Source: Candidatus Kosakonia sp. 282A-S69
Lineage (GTDB): Bacteria; Pseudomonadota; Gammaproteobacteria; Enterobacterales; Enterobacteriaceae
NCBI RefSeq assembly: GCF_029433855.1
Contig: NZ_JAROAU010000003.1
Location: 1,787,672 to 1,851,671 of the forward strand
DNA length: 64,000 bases
Direction: 5' to 3'
Made by a program: the position numbers and the translations under genes. Every line of letters starts with the position of its first letter. Position 1 is the stretch's first letter. The notes under the pieces were generated by a model. The model saw only the letters and a program-made list of their open reading frames with translations. It searched no databases and was not told the origin of the DNA. Of the stretch, positions 16,886 to 27,184 are shown piece by piece.

Positions 16886-17626
16886 GTCGGTTACCTCAGT
16901 TGCTTAAATTGCCTTCGACATTAACACAGCCATGCTTTTCATGCCTGCACCATGCCATAGATTGTTAAGCGCTAAAAATTAGGTCCTATAATTTGGCTTA
17001 ATGAGAGGGATAACGCTACGGCGGGAAACGTGAGGTTGACCACACTTTCGTAATTGTGTGGGTATAAAAAGGCGGCAAAAAGCCAGAGACCGGCCAAATA
17101 ACCCGTCTCTGGCTAAGGATATTACGGTGATGCCGGGTGCCTCCCGGTGAGTGCGCGCCAGCCCGCACAACTCGCTTTCACCCCAAAAGATGTGGCTGGT
17201 AGCCCCTCCGCGTAGGGGGATTCATCACCACGCTTAACGTTATTAAGGGAAGGAAGATCGGTCAATGCTCGTGCGGGTTATGTAAGTTTTTAAAGCATAG
17301 CGATTTATCATAAAGCGGCCTCGCTCGCACTCCGTCGTCGCGCAGCACATAAATCCCGCGATTTCAATTTTTGATAAAGAATAAAGGCTTGCTGGTCGAT
17401 AACGATCGAGAGGAAACGTTCGCGAACGCTGAGAGTGTCAAACCGCCAGGTCAGTGTTCAACGCCTTTTTACACAATAGCTGTGGCTCTGCCGTCTAGCG
17501 TTAATCGTATTCCCGTAACACCTGGTTCGTTTTAGACAAGCCGCGTGGTGTTTAATCCGTTCAGGCGATCTGGACAAAATTTTTTAATTAATCAGTAGTA
17601 TGTATGACAGCATTTCTTAAGGAGAG
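16886..17626. other. gene-poor stretch with a structured segment (unassigned)
   Basis: About 740 bp without a convincing gene. At 17070-17114 there is a 9-bp stem GCCAGAGAC...GTCTCTGGC; at 17131-17149 CCGGG-TGCCT-CCCGG; at 17195-17214 CCCCT-CCGCGT-AGGGG. Together they suggest a structured RNA or the remnant of one at about 17050-17230. No clear promoter-terminator pair and no known family were recognised. The rest (17240-17600) shows nothing I can name. Confidence 0.4.
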
Positions 17627-17629
17627 ATG

Positions 17630-17860
17630 ATGAAGACAACCGAAGAAGCGATTAATGATCTGCAGTGTCGTGCTTTAGCCTATGAAGTCATTTTTCAGTC
17701 CATCTTCTCTGAGCTGCCGCAAGTGTTCATTGAACGAGCCGCTGGAAAGATTGAGAGTAACTTCAAAGCATTCGAATCCGGTACGCACTCTGACGCAGGC
17801 AAAGCCAAGCTTGATGCCGCAAAAGCCGTTGTTTCCCGCATCATGGGAACGAAGATTTAA
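17630..17860 (+). CDS. hypothetical protein, 76 residues
   Basis: A small, probably all-helical soluble protein (MKTTEEAINDLQCRALAYEV...). AAGGAG lies 5 bases before the second of two tandem ATGs, so 17630 is preferred to 17627. No family is recognised. It stands alone in an accessory stretch, preceded by a -10-like run of A/T at about 17580. Confidence 0.6.
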   Translation: MKTTEEAINDLQCRALAYEVIFQSIFSELPQVFIERAAGKIESNFKAFESGTHSDAGKAKLDAAKAVVSRIMGTKI

Positions 17861-18434
17861 CCGCCCTGATATATTGCTGATGACTCAGCACCGGAAGAGC
17901 GCTAATCACAGGCAGTTAGCGGCATCGCTGCTGCCAGTGGTTCACTGAATATGCATGATTTTACTTACCGGTGAACCTTCGCTGACACGGCAGGTTATTG
18001 CGACCCCGTCGATAAAACTTTCGTAGCGCTCACCTCTTCTCCCCACCAGAATCGTCAGGTTACCAAACTGTAAATTCCGCAAGAATTTATATATTTCTTT
18101 AGGGCAGCGGTTGGGCACCAATCACTCATTCAACGCCCCACAGGGAAATCATTTACGTTCAGGAGAACAAATGCATACCACTGAATGGAATGGCGTGTAC
18201 CGGGAGTCGGTATCATGACGAGTTAGATGTTATTGACCTACATTCTCGAAGAAAAAGTCGACCCGTCACAGTTTCAATTTATTGTTCAGCCTCACCTTGC
18301 GGTGTAAAGAATCAGAACCATGCCGCCTTCATCGGTGAGTTCACTGTTTAGCCGCCAGGAGACTCTTCGCTCGCGTAATGATCTTTTCAATTTACGGTCA
18401 TCGCTAAAGTCTGCCGGCAGAGGCCGATTGAGCA
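17861..18434. other. gene-poor stretch with short overlapping ORFs
   Basis: About 570 bp with no recognisable gene. It contains a 15-residue ORF (18171-18218, ATG 6 bases after AGGAG) and, in another frame, a 53-residue ORF (18190-18351). Neither resembles a known protein. They may be a small-protein gene or debris of a decayed one. Confidence 0.35.
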
Positions 18435-18460
18435 CAAAAAAACCGGGCATCACGCCCGGC
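18435..18460 (-). terminator. dcp terminator
   Basis: On the minus strand CCGGGC-GTGAT-GCCCGG followed by a run of T, 22 bases after the dcp stop. Confidence 0.9.
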
Positions 18461-18481
18461 TCTTTTCCCGCCCGCGAAGAC

Positions 18482-20527
18482 TTATTCGCTCAATCCCCGA
18501 TTTTTCAGCATCGGCTCGATCTCAGGGTCGTGCCCGCGCCACTGGCGATAGCGTTCAGCTAAATCCGTGCTGTTACCGCGCGACAGGATCGCGTCGCGAA
18601 ATTTTTGCCCGTTTTCACGGCTCAACCCGCCCTGCTCAACGAACCACTGATAGCCATCATCGGCGAGCATTTGCGTCCATAAATAGGCGTAATAACCCGC
18701 TGCATAACCGCCACCGAAGATGTGAGAGAAATAGCTGCTGCGATAGCGCGGCGGTACGGCGGCCAGGTCGAGCTTCTCTTTAGCGAGGGCCTGCGCTTCG
18801 AAGCTTTCCACATTGTTGACCTCCGCATTCGCCGCCAGCCCGTGCCAGTTCATATCCAGCAATGCCGCGCTCAGCAGCTCGGTCATGTCGTAGCCTTTAT
18901 TAAACAGCGTGGCGCGCAGCATCTTGTCGCGCAGAGCATCCGGCATCGGCTCGCCGCTTTGGTAGTGGCGGGCGTAATGGGCAAACACCTGCGGCTGGCT
19001 GGCCCAGTGCTCGTTAATTTGTGACGGGAACTCGACAAAATCGCGCGGCGTGTTGGTGCCGGAGAGGCTGGCATAGCGCTGGCTGGCGAAAAGCCCATGC
19101 AGTGTATGACCAAACTCGTGAAAAAGGGTAATCACCTCATCCCAGGAGAGCAGCGCAGGCTGGCCATTCGTCGGCTTCTGGTAGTTGCAGACGTTATAGA
19201 TAACCGGCTGTGTGCCGTTAAGCGTCGACTGCTCGATAAAGTTACCCATCCAGGCGCCGCCACTTTTCGAGTCGCGGGCAAAGAAGTCGCCATAAAAGAG
19301 CGCCAGCCCGCGATCGTCGGCATCAAAAATCTCCCATACCCGCACGTCCGGATGGTAGACAGGGATGTCGAACCGTTCGCTAAAGCGAATGCCGAACAGC
19401 TGGCTTGCCGCCCAGAATACCCCCTCCGTTAATACCGTGTTCAACGCGAACCAGGGTTTAATCTGCGTCTCGTCGAGATCGTATTTCGCCATGCGAACCT
19501 GTTCCGCATAGAAGGGCCAGTCCCAGGCTTGCGCGGTGAATCCACCCTGCTGGTTATCAATAACGCGTTGAATATCAGCCAGTTCACGCTCAGCGCGTGC
19601 GCGCGCGGCCGGTGCAATATTGCGCATAAAGGCCAGCGCTGCCTGCGGCGTACCAGCCATCTGATCGGCAATCTTCCAGCTGGCGAAATCATCAAAACCG
19701 AGCAGGTGCGCCTGCTGAGCCCGTAACTGAGCCAGACGCAGCACCAGCGCGCGCGTGTCGTTGGCATCGTTGCGCTCTGTACGCAGCCAGCTGGCTTTGA
19801 ACAAATTTTCACGCGTCTGGCGATCGCGCAGCACCGCCAAGGCAGGTTGCTGAGTCGTGTTAAGAAGAGATAACAGCCAGCGGTTTTCCAGCCCTTTGGC
19901 TTTTGCCGCCCCGGCGGCATGCTCAATATCTTCAGCGCTCATGCCGTCGAGCTGGCGCACATCATCCACCACCAGGCCGCCCGCTTTAGCTGCCGCCAGC
20001 AGGCGCTGGTTGAACTGGCTAATCAGCGAGGCCGCTTCGGTATTAAGCGCTTTCAGCGTCGCTTTATCCTGCTCGTCCAGCATCGCGCCCGCCAGCACAA
20101 ACCGCTGATAGGTCACCTCTACCAGACGTGCCGATTCAGCGTCGAGATTAGCGCTATCAAGGTTATTCCATACCGCTTCCACACGATCAAACAGCTGTTC
20201 ATTAAGATAAATGTCGTTCGCCAGCCCCGCTAACTCCGTGGAGAAGGCTTCGTCGAGTTGCTGGAGGAAATCATTGGTGTCGGCCGAGGTCATGGCAAAA
20301 AAGACGCTGGTCACATAATTGAGCAAGGCTCCGCTCTGCTCCAGCGCCAGGATGGTATTGTCGAAGTCCGCTGGCGCGCTGTTTTGCACGATCGCCGCGA
20401 CCTGCTCGCGTTTCTGTCGCACCCCTTCATCAAAGGCCGGGCGATAGTGCTCCTGCGCAATAAGATCGAAGGGCGGCGCCTGATACGGTAGCGGGCTGGC
20501 AGTAAAAAAGGGATTAGTGACCGACAT
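18482..20527 (-). CDS. dcp: dipeptidyl carboxypeptidase II (Dcp)
   Basis: 681 residues, an M3-family zinc metallopeptidase that removes C-terminal dipeptides from peptides in the cytoplasm/periplasm fraction. The zinc motif HEFGHTLHG is at about residue 470, with the third ligand glutamate about 25 residues on. Length equals that of E. coli Dcp, and the neighbour ydfG is the same as in E. coli. ATG at 20527 follows AGGAGCAAACT. It has its own terminator. Confidence 0.96.
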   Translation of the reverse strand: MSVTNPFFTASPLPYQAPPFDLIAQEHYRPAFDEGVRQKREQVAAIVQNSAPADFDNTILALEQSGALLNYVTSVFFAMTSADTNDFLQQLDEAFSTELAGLANDIYLNEQLFDRVEAVWNNLDSANLDAESARLVEVTYQRFVLAGAMLDEQDKATLKALNTEAASLISQFNQRLLAAAKAGGLVVDDVRQLDGMSAEDIEHAAGAAKAKGLENRWLLSLLNTTQQPALAVLRDRQTRENLFKASWLRTERNDANDTRALVLRLAQLRAQQAHLLGFDDFASWKIADQMAGTPQAALAFMRNIAPAARARAERELADIQRVIDNQQGGFTAQAWDWPFYAEQVRMAKYDLDETQIKPWFALNTVLTEGVFWAASQLFGIRFSERFDIPVYHPDVRVWEIFDADDRGLALFYGDFFARDSKSGGAWMGNFIEQSTLNGTQPVIYNVCNYQKPTNGQPALLSWDEVITLFHEFGHTLHGLFASQRYASLSGTNTPRDFVEFPSQINEHWASQPQVFAHYARHYQSGEPMPDALRDKMLRATLFNKGYDMTELLSAALLDMNWHGLAANAEVNNVESFEAQALAKEKLDLAAVPPRYRSSYFSHIFGGGYAAGYYAYLWTQMLADDGYQWFVEQGGLSRENGQKFRDAILSRGNSTDLAERYRQWRGHDPEIEPMLKNRGLSE

Positions 20528-20712
20528 AGTTTGCTCCTGAATGCGGTAAGTCTCCTCAGAGTAGGCATCTGCCGCGCCCTGCGCAATCCTTTCTCACCCC
20601 TGCGCAAGCCACCATTTTTTGCCACACTCTTTAACAGTCAACACTTGTAATGCCGCCTCTGCGCGGTGCATGCTATGTCACGACATCACAAAAATCGTTG
20701 AGGAACAAAGAG

Positions 20713-21462
20713 ATGATTATTCTTGTTACCGGGGCAACCGCAGGGTTCGGCGAGAGCATTACCCGCCGCTTTATTCAAAATGGTCACCACGTGATCGCGA
20801 CCGGCCGCCGCCAGGAGCGTTTGCAGGAGCTGAAAGAGGAGCTGGGCGAGAACCTCTACACCGCTCAGCTGGATGTGCGAAATCGCGCGGCTATCGACGA
20901 GTTTATCGCCGCCCTGCCCGCACAATGGCGCGAGATTGATGTGCTGGTCAATAATGCCGGTCTGGCGCTGGGCATGGAGCCCGCGCACAAAGCCAGTGTG
21001 GATGACTGGGAAACGATGATCGATACCAATAATAAAGGCCTGGTCTATATGACCCGCGCCGTGCTGCCGGGTATGGTCGAGCGCAATCGCGGCCATATCA
21101 TCAACCTTGGCTCTACGGCCGGAAGCTGGCCTTACGCGGGTGGCAACGTCTATGGCGCGAGCAAAGCCTTTGTGCGCCAGTTCAGCCTCAATCTGCGCAC
21201 CGATCTGAGCGGTACCGCGGTGCGCGTCACCAATATCGAGCCGGGTCTGGTGGGTGGCACCGAGTTCTCCAATGTGCGCTTTAAAGGCGATGACGACAAA
21301 GCGAATAAAACCTACGAAAACACCACGGCGTTAAGCGCGGAAGATGTAACCGAAGCGGTGTGGTGGGTTGCGACGCTGCCGCAGCACGTCAATATCAACA
21401 CACTGGAGATGATGCCGGTCAGCCAGAGTTACGCCGGGCTGAGTGTTCACCGCCAGAGCTAA
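20713..21462 (+). CDS. ydfG: NADP-dependent 3-hydroxy acid dehydrogenase YdfG
   Basis: 249 residues, a classical short-chain dehydrogenase: TGATAGFGESI cofactor loop (residues 6-16), NNAG (about 78-81) and catalytic YGASK (about 147-151). E. coli YdfG oxidises L-allo-threonine and serine and reduces malonic semialdehyde (RutE-independent detoxification of pyrimidine breakdown). ATG 20713 aligns with the E. coli start; the upstream extension from 20650 is unsupported. It is divergent from dcp. Confidence 0.94.
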   Translation: MIILVTGATAGFGESITRRFIQNGHHVIATGRRQERLQELKEELGENLYTAQLDVRNRAAIDEFIAALPAQWREIDVLVNNAGLALGMEPAHKASVDDWETMIDTNNKGLVYMTRAVLPGMVERNRGHIINLGSTAGSWPYAGGNVYGASKAFVRQFSLNLRTDLSGTAVRVTNIEPGLVGGTEFSNVRFKGDDDKANKTYENTTALSAEDVTEAVWWVATLPQHVNINTLEMMPVSQSYAGLSVHRQS

Positions 21463-21552
21463 CCTTATCCGCCCGGCCTGCGGGCCGGGTCTGGGCTGTA
21501 TGCAGAAACAATGGTATGGTAGCCGGGTTAACCCTTTAAAAAGTAAGAGCGA

Positions 21553-22239
21553 ATGGCCGCCGAAACGCAACTCAACCCTACGCAACCCGTTAATCAACAG
21601 ATCTACACCATCCTGCGACGGGATATTGTCCACTGCCTGATCCCACCGGGCACGCCGCTCTCTGAAAAAGAGGTGTCGGTGCGTTTTGACGTCTCACGCC
21701 AGCCGGTGCGTGAAGCCTTTATCAAGCTGGCGGAAAACGGGTTAATCCAGATCCGCCCCCAGCGTGGAAGCTACGTTAATAAAATCTCGCTTACACAAGT
21801 GCGCAACGGTTGCTTTGTCCGCCAGGCGATAGAGTGCGCCGTGGCCCGCCGCGCCGCACAGATGATTGATGACAGCGCCTGTTATCAGCTGGAGCAGAAC
21901 CTCCACCAGCAGCGGATCGCCATTGAGCGCAAGCAACTGAATGATTTCTTTGAACTGGATGATGAATTCCACCACAAGCTGGCGCTGATTGCTGATTGCC
22001 AGCTGGCGTGGGACACGATTGAGAACATTAAGGCGACTATTGACCGTGTGCGCTATATGAGCCTCGATCACGTCTCCCCCCCGGAGATGCTGCTGCGCCA
22101 GCACCAGGCGATTTTCGAGGCGCTGGAAAAACGCGATGCCGACGCGGTTGAGCATGCGATGACGCTGCATTTGCAGGAGATCAGCGAGTCGGTCAAAACC
22201 ATTCGCCAGGAGAATCGCGACTGGTTCAGCGAAGAGTAA
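21553..22239 (+). CDS. rspR: GntR/FadR-family regulator RspR (YdfH)
   Basis: 228 residues: an N-terminal GntR winged helix (about 15-80, [25 protein letters not shown]) and an FCD ligand domain (about 85-220) with metal-binding histidines ([21 protein letters not shown]). It matches E. coli RspR in length and place. In E. coli it represses rspAB, which are not in this window; its target here is therefore unclear. Confidence 0.9.
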   Translation: MAAETQLNPTQPVNQQIYTILRRDIVHCLIPPGTPLSEKEVSVRFDVSRQPVREAFIKLAENGLIQIRPQRGSYVNKISLTQVRNGCFVRQAIECAVARRAAQMIDDSACYQLEQNLHQQRIAIERKQLNDFFELDDEFHHKLALIADCQLAWDTIENIKATIDRVRYMSLDHVSPPEMLLRQHQAIFEALEKRDADAVEHAMTLHLQEISESVKTIRQENRDWFSEE

Positions 22240-22292
22240 CCCCCCTCTTTTTCCCTTATCAGGTCACCTTTTTGCCAGAAAAAAGTGTGACC

Positions 22293-22306
22293 TTGATCAA
22301 AAGCAA
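22293..22306 (+). promoter_or_regulatory. candidate FNR box upstream of ydfZ
   Basis: TTGAT-CAAA-AGCAA, one mismatch from TTGAT-N4-ATCAA, about 100 bp before ydfZ. E. coli ydfZ is strongly FNR-activated, and fnr itself is in this window. Confidence 0.6.
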
Positions 22307-22402
22307 AAACTCATCATCTCAGCGGCGTATTTATAGGGCGTCCGTTTCGGGGACATCTTCTGCCCCGGTTCGCTTTGTGGATATTATCAAGGAGAAACCA
22401 TC

Positions 22403-22606
22403 ATGATGACTTATGACCGTAACCGTAACCCTATCACCACGGGCTCACGCGTGTTGATTAACGGCACGGGTCGCACCGGCAAAATTGTCGCCATTCACGC
22501 CGGGGGCTTAAGCGCTGAAAAAGTGCGCCGCAACAAAACGGTGGAAGTGGAAGGGTGTGAAGGCAAATTCGAGCCGGTAGAGCTTATCCGCCTCGGCCTG
22601 CACTGA
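22403..22606 (+). CDS. ydfZ: YdfZ, selenium-associated small protein
   Basis: 67 residues, same length as E. coli YdfZ, with the conserved TYDRNRN start, TTGSRV and the VEGCE motif whose cysteine is linked to non-covalent selenium retention in E. coli. The function is not established. AAGGAG stands 8 bases before ATG 22403. The anaerobic FNR box upstream and the nearby selenate-reductase-type operon (ynfE-dmsD) fit a link to anaerobic selenium handling, which is an inference. Confidence 0.93.
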   Translation: MMTYDRNRNPITTGSRVLINGTGRTGKIVAIHAGGLSAEKVRRNKTVEVEGCEGKFEPVELIRLGLH

Positions 22607-22624
22607 TCGGCAAAAGGTGATGAA

Positions 22625-22652
22625 GATGAATGCCGCCGCGGCGGCATTCATC
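22625..22652. terminator. perfect palindrome between ydfZ and ydfI
   Basis: GATGAATGCCGCCG-CGGCGGCATTCATC, a perfect 28-bp palindrome placed between two convergent stop codons. A short GTTTG follows on the plus strand. A bidirectional transcription end is likely. Confidence 0.7.
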
Positions 22653-22658
22653 GTTTGA

Positions 22659-24122
22659 TTACTGCCCTGTCGCGAAGTGCGCAACCGTCGCTTTTGCGCC
22701 TGTTGCCAACAGCATCTGATACGCCTTCTGCACCTGCGTTACAAATGCTCTCTCATTCGGTAAATCACGGCCAAAAATCGCTTCAATGCCCAGCAATGCC
22801 TCTACGCGCGCTTCACCTTCAGCACTACTGTTCACCGCCTTCTGAATCACTGCGAGCAGCGGATCGCACACCTCAATCGCCTGCCCCTGCTCATCAACCC
22901 CGCCGACATAGCGCATCCAGCCGGCAACGCCTAAGGCCAGCAGCGAGAAATCACTGCCGTGGGCCAGGTGCCAGCGCACAGAGTCCAGCATGCGCTGCGG
23001 CAGCTTCTGACTGCCGTCCATGGCGATCTGCCGGGTACGGTGACGCAGCGCGGTATTGCTGTAACGCGCGATCAGCAGATCGGCGTAGTGCGGCAGATCG
23101 ACGCCTTCAACTTTTAGCGTCGGCGCCTGTTCGCGCAGCATCAGCGCGTGTGCCGCGCGGCGATAGTGTTCATCTTCCATGCACTCGTTGATGTGCTGAT
23201 AACCCGCCAGATAGCCAAGATACGCGAGGAAAGAGTGGCTGCCGTTCAGCATGCGCAGCTTCATCTCTTCAAAGGGCACCACATCGCTCACCAGCTCCGC
23301 GCCTGCTTTCTCCCACGCCGGGCGGCCTGCGACAAAGTTATCTTCAATCACCCACTGGCGGAACGGTTCACAGGCGACGCCCGCCGCATCGCGCACGCCG
23401 GTAAGCTGTTCAATCTTCTCAAGGGTTTCAGCCGTAACGGCCGGGACAATACGATCGACCATCGTGGAGGGAAAGGTGACGTTCTCTTCAATCCAGCGCG
23501 CCAGTGCGGCATCCACCGTGCGGGCATAGGCGCAGATAACGTTGCGTGTGACGTGGCCGTTTTCCGGCATGTTGTCGCAGGACATTACGCTGAACGGCGG
23601 TAAGCCTGCGGCTTTGCGACGGGAGAGCGCTTCGACAATAACCCCGGCGGCAGATTTTGGCTGATGCGGGTTTTGCCGATCGGCGACGATCAACGGGTGA
23701 TCGAGCATCAGCTCCCCGGTCGCCGGTGAGTGGCAGTACCCTTTCTCAGTAATGGTCAACGAGACAATGGCAACCTGCGGCTCACACATGGCATCCAGTA
23801 CACTTTCCAGCCCGTCCACCTGCGCATGCAGCGCGCGCTTCGCCACGCCAACCACCCGCGCGGTCCACGCATCGGCGGACATCTCCGCCACGGTGTAGAG
23901 ATTATCCTGCTGTTTCAGATCGGCAATCTGCTGTTCGCCACCGATAAGATTAACTTCGCAGTAGCCCCAGTCGCTGCCATGCTCTGCGGCGAGGATATCG
24001 GTGTAGACCGACTGATGCGCGCGGTGAAATGCGCCAAACCCAAGATGCACAATGCGCGCAACCAGCTTGCTGCGATCGTACTGAGGTAGAGTGGCTTTCG
24101 CCGTTAACAGCCTGTTTTCCAT
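22659..24122 (-). CDS. ydfI: mannitol dehydrogenase-family oxidoreductase YdfI
   Basis: 487 residues, a polyol-specific long-chain dehydrogenase with an N-terminal Rossmann part ([13 protein letters not shown], about 26-38) and a C-terminal catalytic part ([20 protein letters not shown], about 285-304, with the catalytic Lys/Asn/His region). Close to E. coli YdfI, which belongs to the D-mannonate/D-mannitol/fructuronate oxidoreductase group; the true substrate is not certain. ATG 24122 (MENRLL) aligns with the E. coli start; 24134 is an alternative. Confidence 0.9.
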   Translation of the reverse strand: MENRLLTAKATLPQYDRSKLVARIVHLGFGAFHRAHQSVYTDILAAEHGSDWGYCEVNLIGGEQQIADLKQQDNLYTVAEMSADAWTARVVGVAKRALHAQVDGLESVLDAMCEPQVAIVSLTITEKGYCHSPATGELMLDHPLIVADRQNPHQPKSAAGVIVEALSRRKAAGLPPFSVMSCDNMPENGHVTRNVICAYARTVDAALARWIEENVTFPSTMVDRIVPAVTAETLEKIEQLTGVRDAAGVACEPFRQWVIEDNFVAGRPAWEKAGAELVSDVVPFEEMKLRMLNGSHSFLAYLGYLAGYQHINECMEDEHYRRAAHALMLREQAPTLKVEGVDLPHYADLLIARYSNTALRHRTRQIAMDGSQKLPQRMLDSVRWHLAHGSDFSLLALGVAGWMRYVGGVDEQGQAIEVCDPLLAVIQKAVNSSAEGEARVEALLGIEAIFGRDLPNERAFVTQVQKAYQMLLATGAKATVAHFATGQ

Positions 24123-24600
24123 GGTGAGACTCATCTTATTAAGTGAAACAGTGGTTCATTAGATTAAGGCGTAGCGCAAACCCGACTATGATTTGCGACA
24201 GGATTTGCTGACTACACCAACTAGAATGGTAACCAAATGTGTCTTAAACCGGATGATAACGGTTTGCCTGAGAGGTCGCGCCGTGAGGTGACAGGCTGCA
24301 CTTTGCTGTTGCAGCCAGGCGGCCATGCCGCGTTGAGCAGAGGTAAGGAGCGGACGTTAAGATAACGCGGCGTTGGCGACTGCCAGGCAAGGCGCCGCCC
24401 GGCGTAATCAGGTGATCATCGGGACAAATATATAGCGAGAGATAGCCTGGCTGGCGCAGCGTTTTAGAGGTGCAATTTTCATCGCCGCCCTTACATCACA
24501 TGAAGCTGTTGTAAGGGAACTTACGGAATGTGGCAAAGACCATTCGAGTCTCTTGATCGAAATTTACACACTCAATCACAGCGCCATAACAATATCCTGC
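24123..24600. other. intergenic region, no gene seen
   Basis: About 478 bp between divergently oriented upstream signals of ydfI and the 3' end of ynfA. I found no ORF with a ribosome site, no REP unit and no convincing terminator. The ydfI promoter must be at its left end. Confidence 0.5.
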
Positions 24601-24927
24601 TCAATTTCGTGACCATCCGGCGACGATGATCAACATGCCGCACAAGGCTACTGCTGCGCCCAGCCAGTCATAAACCGTCAGTTTTACGCCCTCCACGACG
24701 CGTAGCCAGAGAAGCGCGGTGCAGACGTAAACCCCGCCGTAAGCGGCATAAACGCGCCCGCTAGCGGCAGGATGGAGCGTCAGCAGCCAGACAAAAAGTG
24801 CCAGTACGATGGCGGCGGGAATCAGCAGCAGCGGCGTGCCACCACGTTTTAGCCACAGCCACGGCAAGAAACAGCCTACAATTTCACACAGAACGGTGAC
24901 GAAAAAGAGCAGCGTGATTTTCAGCAT
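24601..24927 (-). CDS. ynfA: YnfA, SMR-like membrane protein
   Basis: 108 residues with four membrane helices ([12 protein letters not shown] in helix 1, [12 protein letters not shown] in helix 3). It belongs to the YnfA/UPF0060 family, related to small multidrug resistance pumps; Shigella YnfA is reported to be a drug efflux protein. Divergent from ynfB as in E. coli. Confidence 0.93.
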   Translation of the reverse strand: MLKITLLFFVTVLCEIVGCFLPWLWLKRGGTPLLLIPAAIVLALFVWLLTLHPAASGRVYAAYGGVYVCTALLWLRVVEGVKLTVYDWLGAAVALCGMLIIVAGWSRN

Positions 24928-25060
24928 AGTCAGGTCGTTTATTGAAAATAGGTTGAACCATTTTACCTGATAATGCTCTTACAGTCGGTTTCGCCCCGGT
25001 ATGCTGGCTGGCGGAGATCGCTTAGAATAGAGACGTTTTCCTCACTTAAGGACTATTGCC

Positions 25061-25399
25061 ATGACTTCTACACTTAGCAAACGCCTGTGCCTGACCGCAA
25101 TGCTGACGCTGGGTGCCATTGTGTACACCACTTCCGCACTGGCTGAAACCAACCGTCTGGTGATCGAATCGGGCGATAATGCGCAGACCCGTCAATCCGC
25201 CGCGATGGAAAAAGAGCAGTGGAACGATACCCGCAGCCTGCGCCATAAAATTAATAAACGCGTAGAGAAAGAGTGGGACAAAGATGATGTCGCCTTTGAT
25301 GCGCGCGATAACTGCCAGAAAAGCAGCAATCTGAATGCTTACTGGGAACCGAATACCCTGCGCTGCCTGGATCGCCGTACCGGGCGTGAAGTTCAGTAA
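25061..25399 (+). CDS. ynfB: YnfB, UPF0482 periplasmic protein
   Basis: 112 residues; a cleavable signal peptide ends at SALA (about residue 28), then [11 protein letters not shown] and EKEQWNDTR as in E. coli YnfB. Two cysteines (DNCQ and LRCLD) could form a disulfide. Function is unknown. It lies 48 bp upstream of speG and may share its transcript. Confidence 0.92.
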   Translation: MTSTLSKRLCLTAMLTLGAIVYTTSALAETNRLVIESGDNAQTRQSAAMEKEQWNDTRSLRHKINKRVEKEWDKDDVAFDARDNCQKSSNLNAYWEPNTLRCLDRRTGREVQ

Positions 25400-25447
25400 T
25401 CCCGTCGGGCGCGCAGCGCCCGCCTTCATCTCAGAGAAAGGATTTTT

Positions 25448-26008
25448 ATGAGTGACGCCATGCCCGTCCGGCTTCGCCCTCTGGAGCGCGAAGACCTTCG
25501 TTTTGTTCACCAGCTCGACAACAACGCCAGCGTGATGCGCTACTGGTTTGAAGAGCCTTATGAAGCCTTTGTTGAACTCTCCGATCTGTACGACAAACAC
25601 ATTCACGATCAGAGCGAGCGTCGCTTTGTCGTCGAGTGTGATGGCGTAAACGCCGGTCTGGTGGAGTTGGTTGAGATCAACCATGTGCACCGCCGCGCGG
25701 AGTTTCAGATTATCATCTCCCCGGAATTTCAGGGCCGAGGGCTGGCCTCAAAAGCCGCCAGGCTGGCGATGGATTATGGCTTTACGGTATTAAATCTTTA
25801 TAAGCTCTATCTCATCGTTGATAAAGAGAATGAGAAAGCGATTCACATCTACCGCAAGCTGGGTTTTCAGGTGGAGGGGGAATTGATTCACGAGTTCTTT
25901 ATTAATGGCGAATACCGCAACACCATCCGCATGTGTATTTTCCAGCAGCACTATCTGCAAGAGCATAAAACCAGCGGCAGCACGCTGTTAAAACCCACCG
26001 CGCAATAA
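25448..26008 (+). CDS. speG: spermidine N(1)-acetyltransferase
   Basis: 186 residues, the same length as E. coli SpeG and highly similar, with the GNAT acetyl-CoA loop [13 protein letters not shown] (about 97-109) and HIYRKLGF. It acetylates spermidine (and spermine) in the cytoplasm to prevent polyamine toxicity, with polyamine-binding acidic residues ([14 protein letters not shown] region) at the dodecamer allosteric site. AGAAAGGA precedes the ATG. Confidence 0.96.
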   Translation: MSDAMPVRLRPLEREDLRFVHQLDNNASVMRYWFEEPYEAFVELSDLYDKHIHDQSERRFVVECDGVNAGLVELVEINHVHRRAEFQIIISPEFQGRGLASKAARLAMDYGFTVLNLYKLYLIVDKENEKAIHIYRKLGFQVEGELIHEFFINGEYRNTIRMCIFQQHYLQEHKTSGSTLLKPTAQ

Positions 26009-26027
26009 GCGCAGTGGGCAGGCAGCA

Positions 26028-26750
26028 TCAATAATACTCAATCGTATTTTTGATACTGTATTTATGCGTCACCTGCGGCGTCACGCTCTCATCTACAATC
26101 TCAAGGCTACAGCTCAGCGGATTGTCATGCTTGTCGTAGTCGCAGGTCTGCTGCACTTTGCTCAGCGGCTTATCATTGAGCGTACTCACCGCAGCGTAAT
26201 CGAGCTTTTTGCGCTTATCTTTCGCTGGCGTGGACGTAACATCGAGATGCACATCTTTCGACGTGGTCGATTTGCCAAGCGGATAACCTTCGTCATCGTA
26301 GCGATACTTCACTTCCATATCTTTGCCTGAAGCGCGCACCACAAAACCGTTATCGTCGGTATCCCAGGTGACGCCCGCCGACGGGAATTCAGCCAGCTGG
26401 CATTTTCCCTGCAGCCGCAGCCGCTTCTCCTGCGTTTCGGCTTCAATATAGTAGTTGGCATCCAGCACCAGCGATACGCCGCTGTTATTCTCGAGGTCGT
26501 GAAGTTCGAGCGTATCAAAACAGCCCTCTTTCGACAGCGTGCCGCTGACGCGCTTCGTCACTTCGCCCTTCTCATTAAGTAGAGTCTGACTAAAGTTTTT
26601 TACCGCGCCGCGCAGAGGATCAAAATCGAATTCATTCGAAAAGCTTGCCATCTCCGGCGTAAATGCGACTGGTCCTTTTTCCTCATCACATCCGGCCAAA
26701 ATCAGGGCAAGAGAGATAAGTAATAACTGTTTTTTCAAAGCCTTCACCAC
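26028..26750 (-). CDS. ynfC: YnfC lipoprotein (UPF0257)
   Basis: 240 residues; signal peptide with lipobox LILAGC (Cys at residue 21) followed by DEE, so it should be lipidated; the mature part starts FTPEMASFSNEFDFDPLRG, a block shared with E. coli YnfC. Aspartate at +2 would favour inner-membrane retention. Function is unknown. It is convergent with speG. Confidence 0.92.
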   Translation of the reverse strand: MVKALKKQLLLISLALILAGCDEEKGPVAFTPEMASFSNEFDFDPLRGAVKNFSQTLLNEKGEVTKRVSGTLSKEGCFDTLELHDLENNSGVSLVLDANYYIEAETQEKRLRLQGKCQLAEFPSAGVTWDTDDNGFVVRASGKDMEVKYRYDDEGYPLGKSTTSKDVHLDVTSTPAKDKRKKLDYAAVSTLNDKPLSKVQQTCDYDKHDNPLSCSLEIVDESVTPQVTHKYSIKNTIEYY

Positions 26751-26929
26751 AGTTTTCTTTAGAATGGCGCTTATATTAGCAAAACATTTACTCTATAGCG
26801 TAATGAGTTAGTGACTTCATTAACTGATATCCGCCTAATTTCACATACAGGTAAGATGATTCAGAGATTTACCTTTTGTAGAAAAGAGAAGTGCTAAGCT
26901 TAAAGCGCACAATAAATAAGGAGACAAGC

Positions 26930-27184
26930 ATGCACTATTCACGTTGGCTGTGCGCAGCACTGCTGGTAGGTTCTGTTCCTGCTTTCGCCGCGCCGGATTC
27001 ATGCGAACGCGTTAAAACGGATATCCAGCAAAAAATTATTAACAATGGCGTCCCGGAGTCCGGGTTCGAATTGACCGTGGTACCAAACGATCAAGCCGGG
27101 CAGGCGGGCGGACAGGTAGTTGGTCACTGCGCCAATGACACCTACAAAATTATTTATACCCGCAACGGCGGCGCGTCATCGTAG
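26930..27184 (+). CDS. ynfD: YnfD, DUF1161 periplasmic protein
   Basis: 84 residues with a signal peptide ending AFA and a mature domain with two cysteines (DSCERV, GHCAND) that probably form a disulfide, as in DUF1161 proteins. AAGGAG lies 8 bases before ATG 26930, so the longer frame from 26891 is discarded. A CCCCCTGA-TTT-TCAGGGGG hairpin at about 27219-27241 follows. Function is unknown. Confidence 0.9.
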   Translation: MHYSRWLCAALLVGSVPAFAAPDSCERVKTDIQQKIINNGVPESGFELTVVPNDQAGQAGGQVVGHCANDTYKIIYTRNGGASS

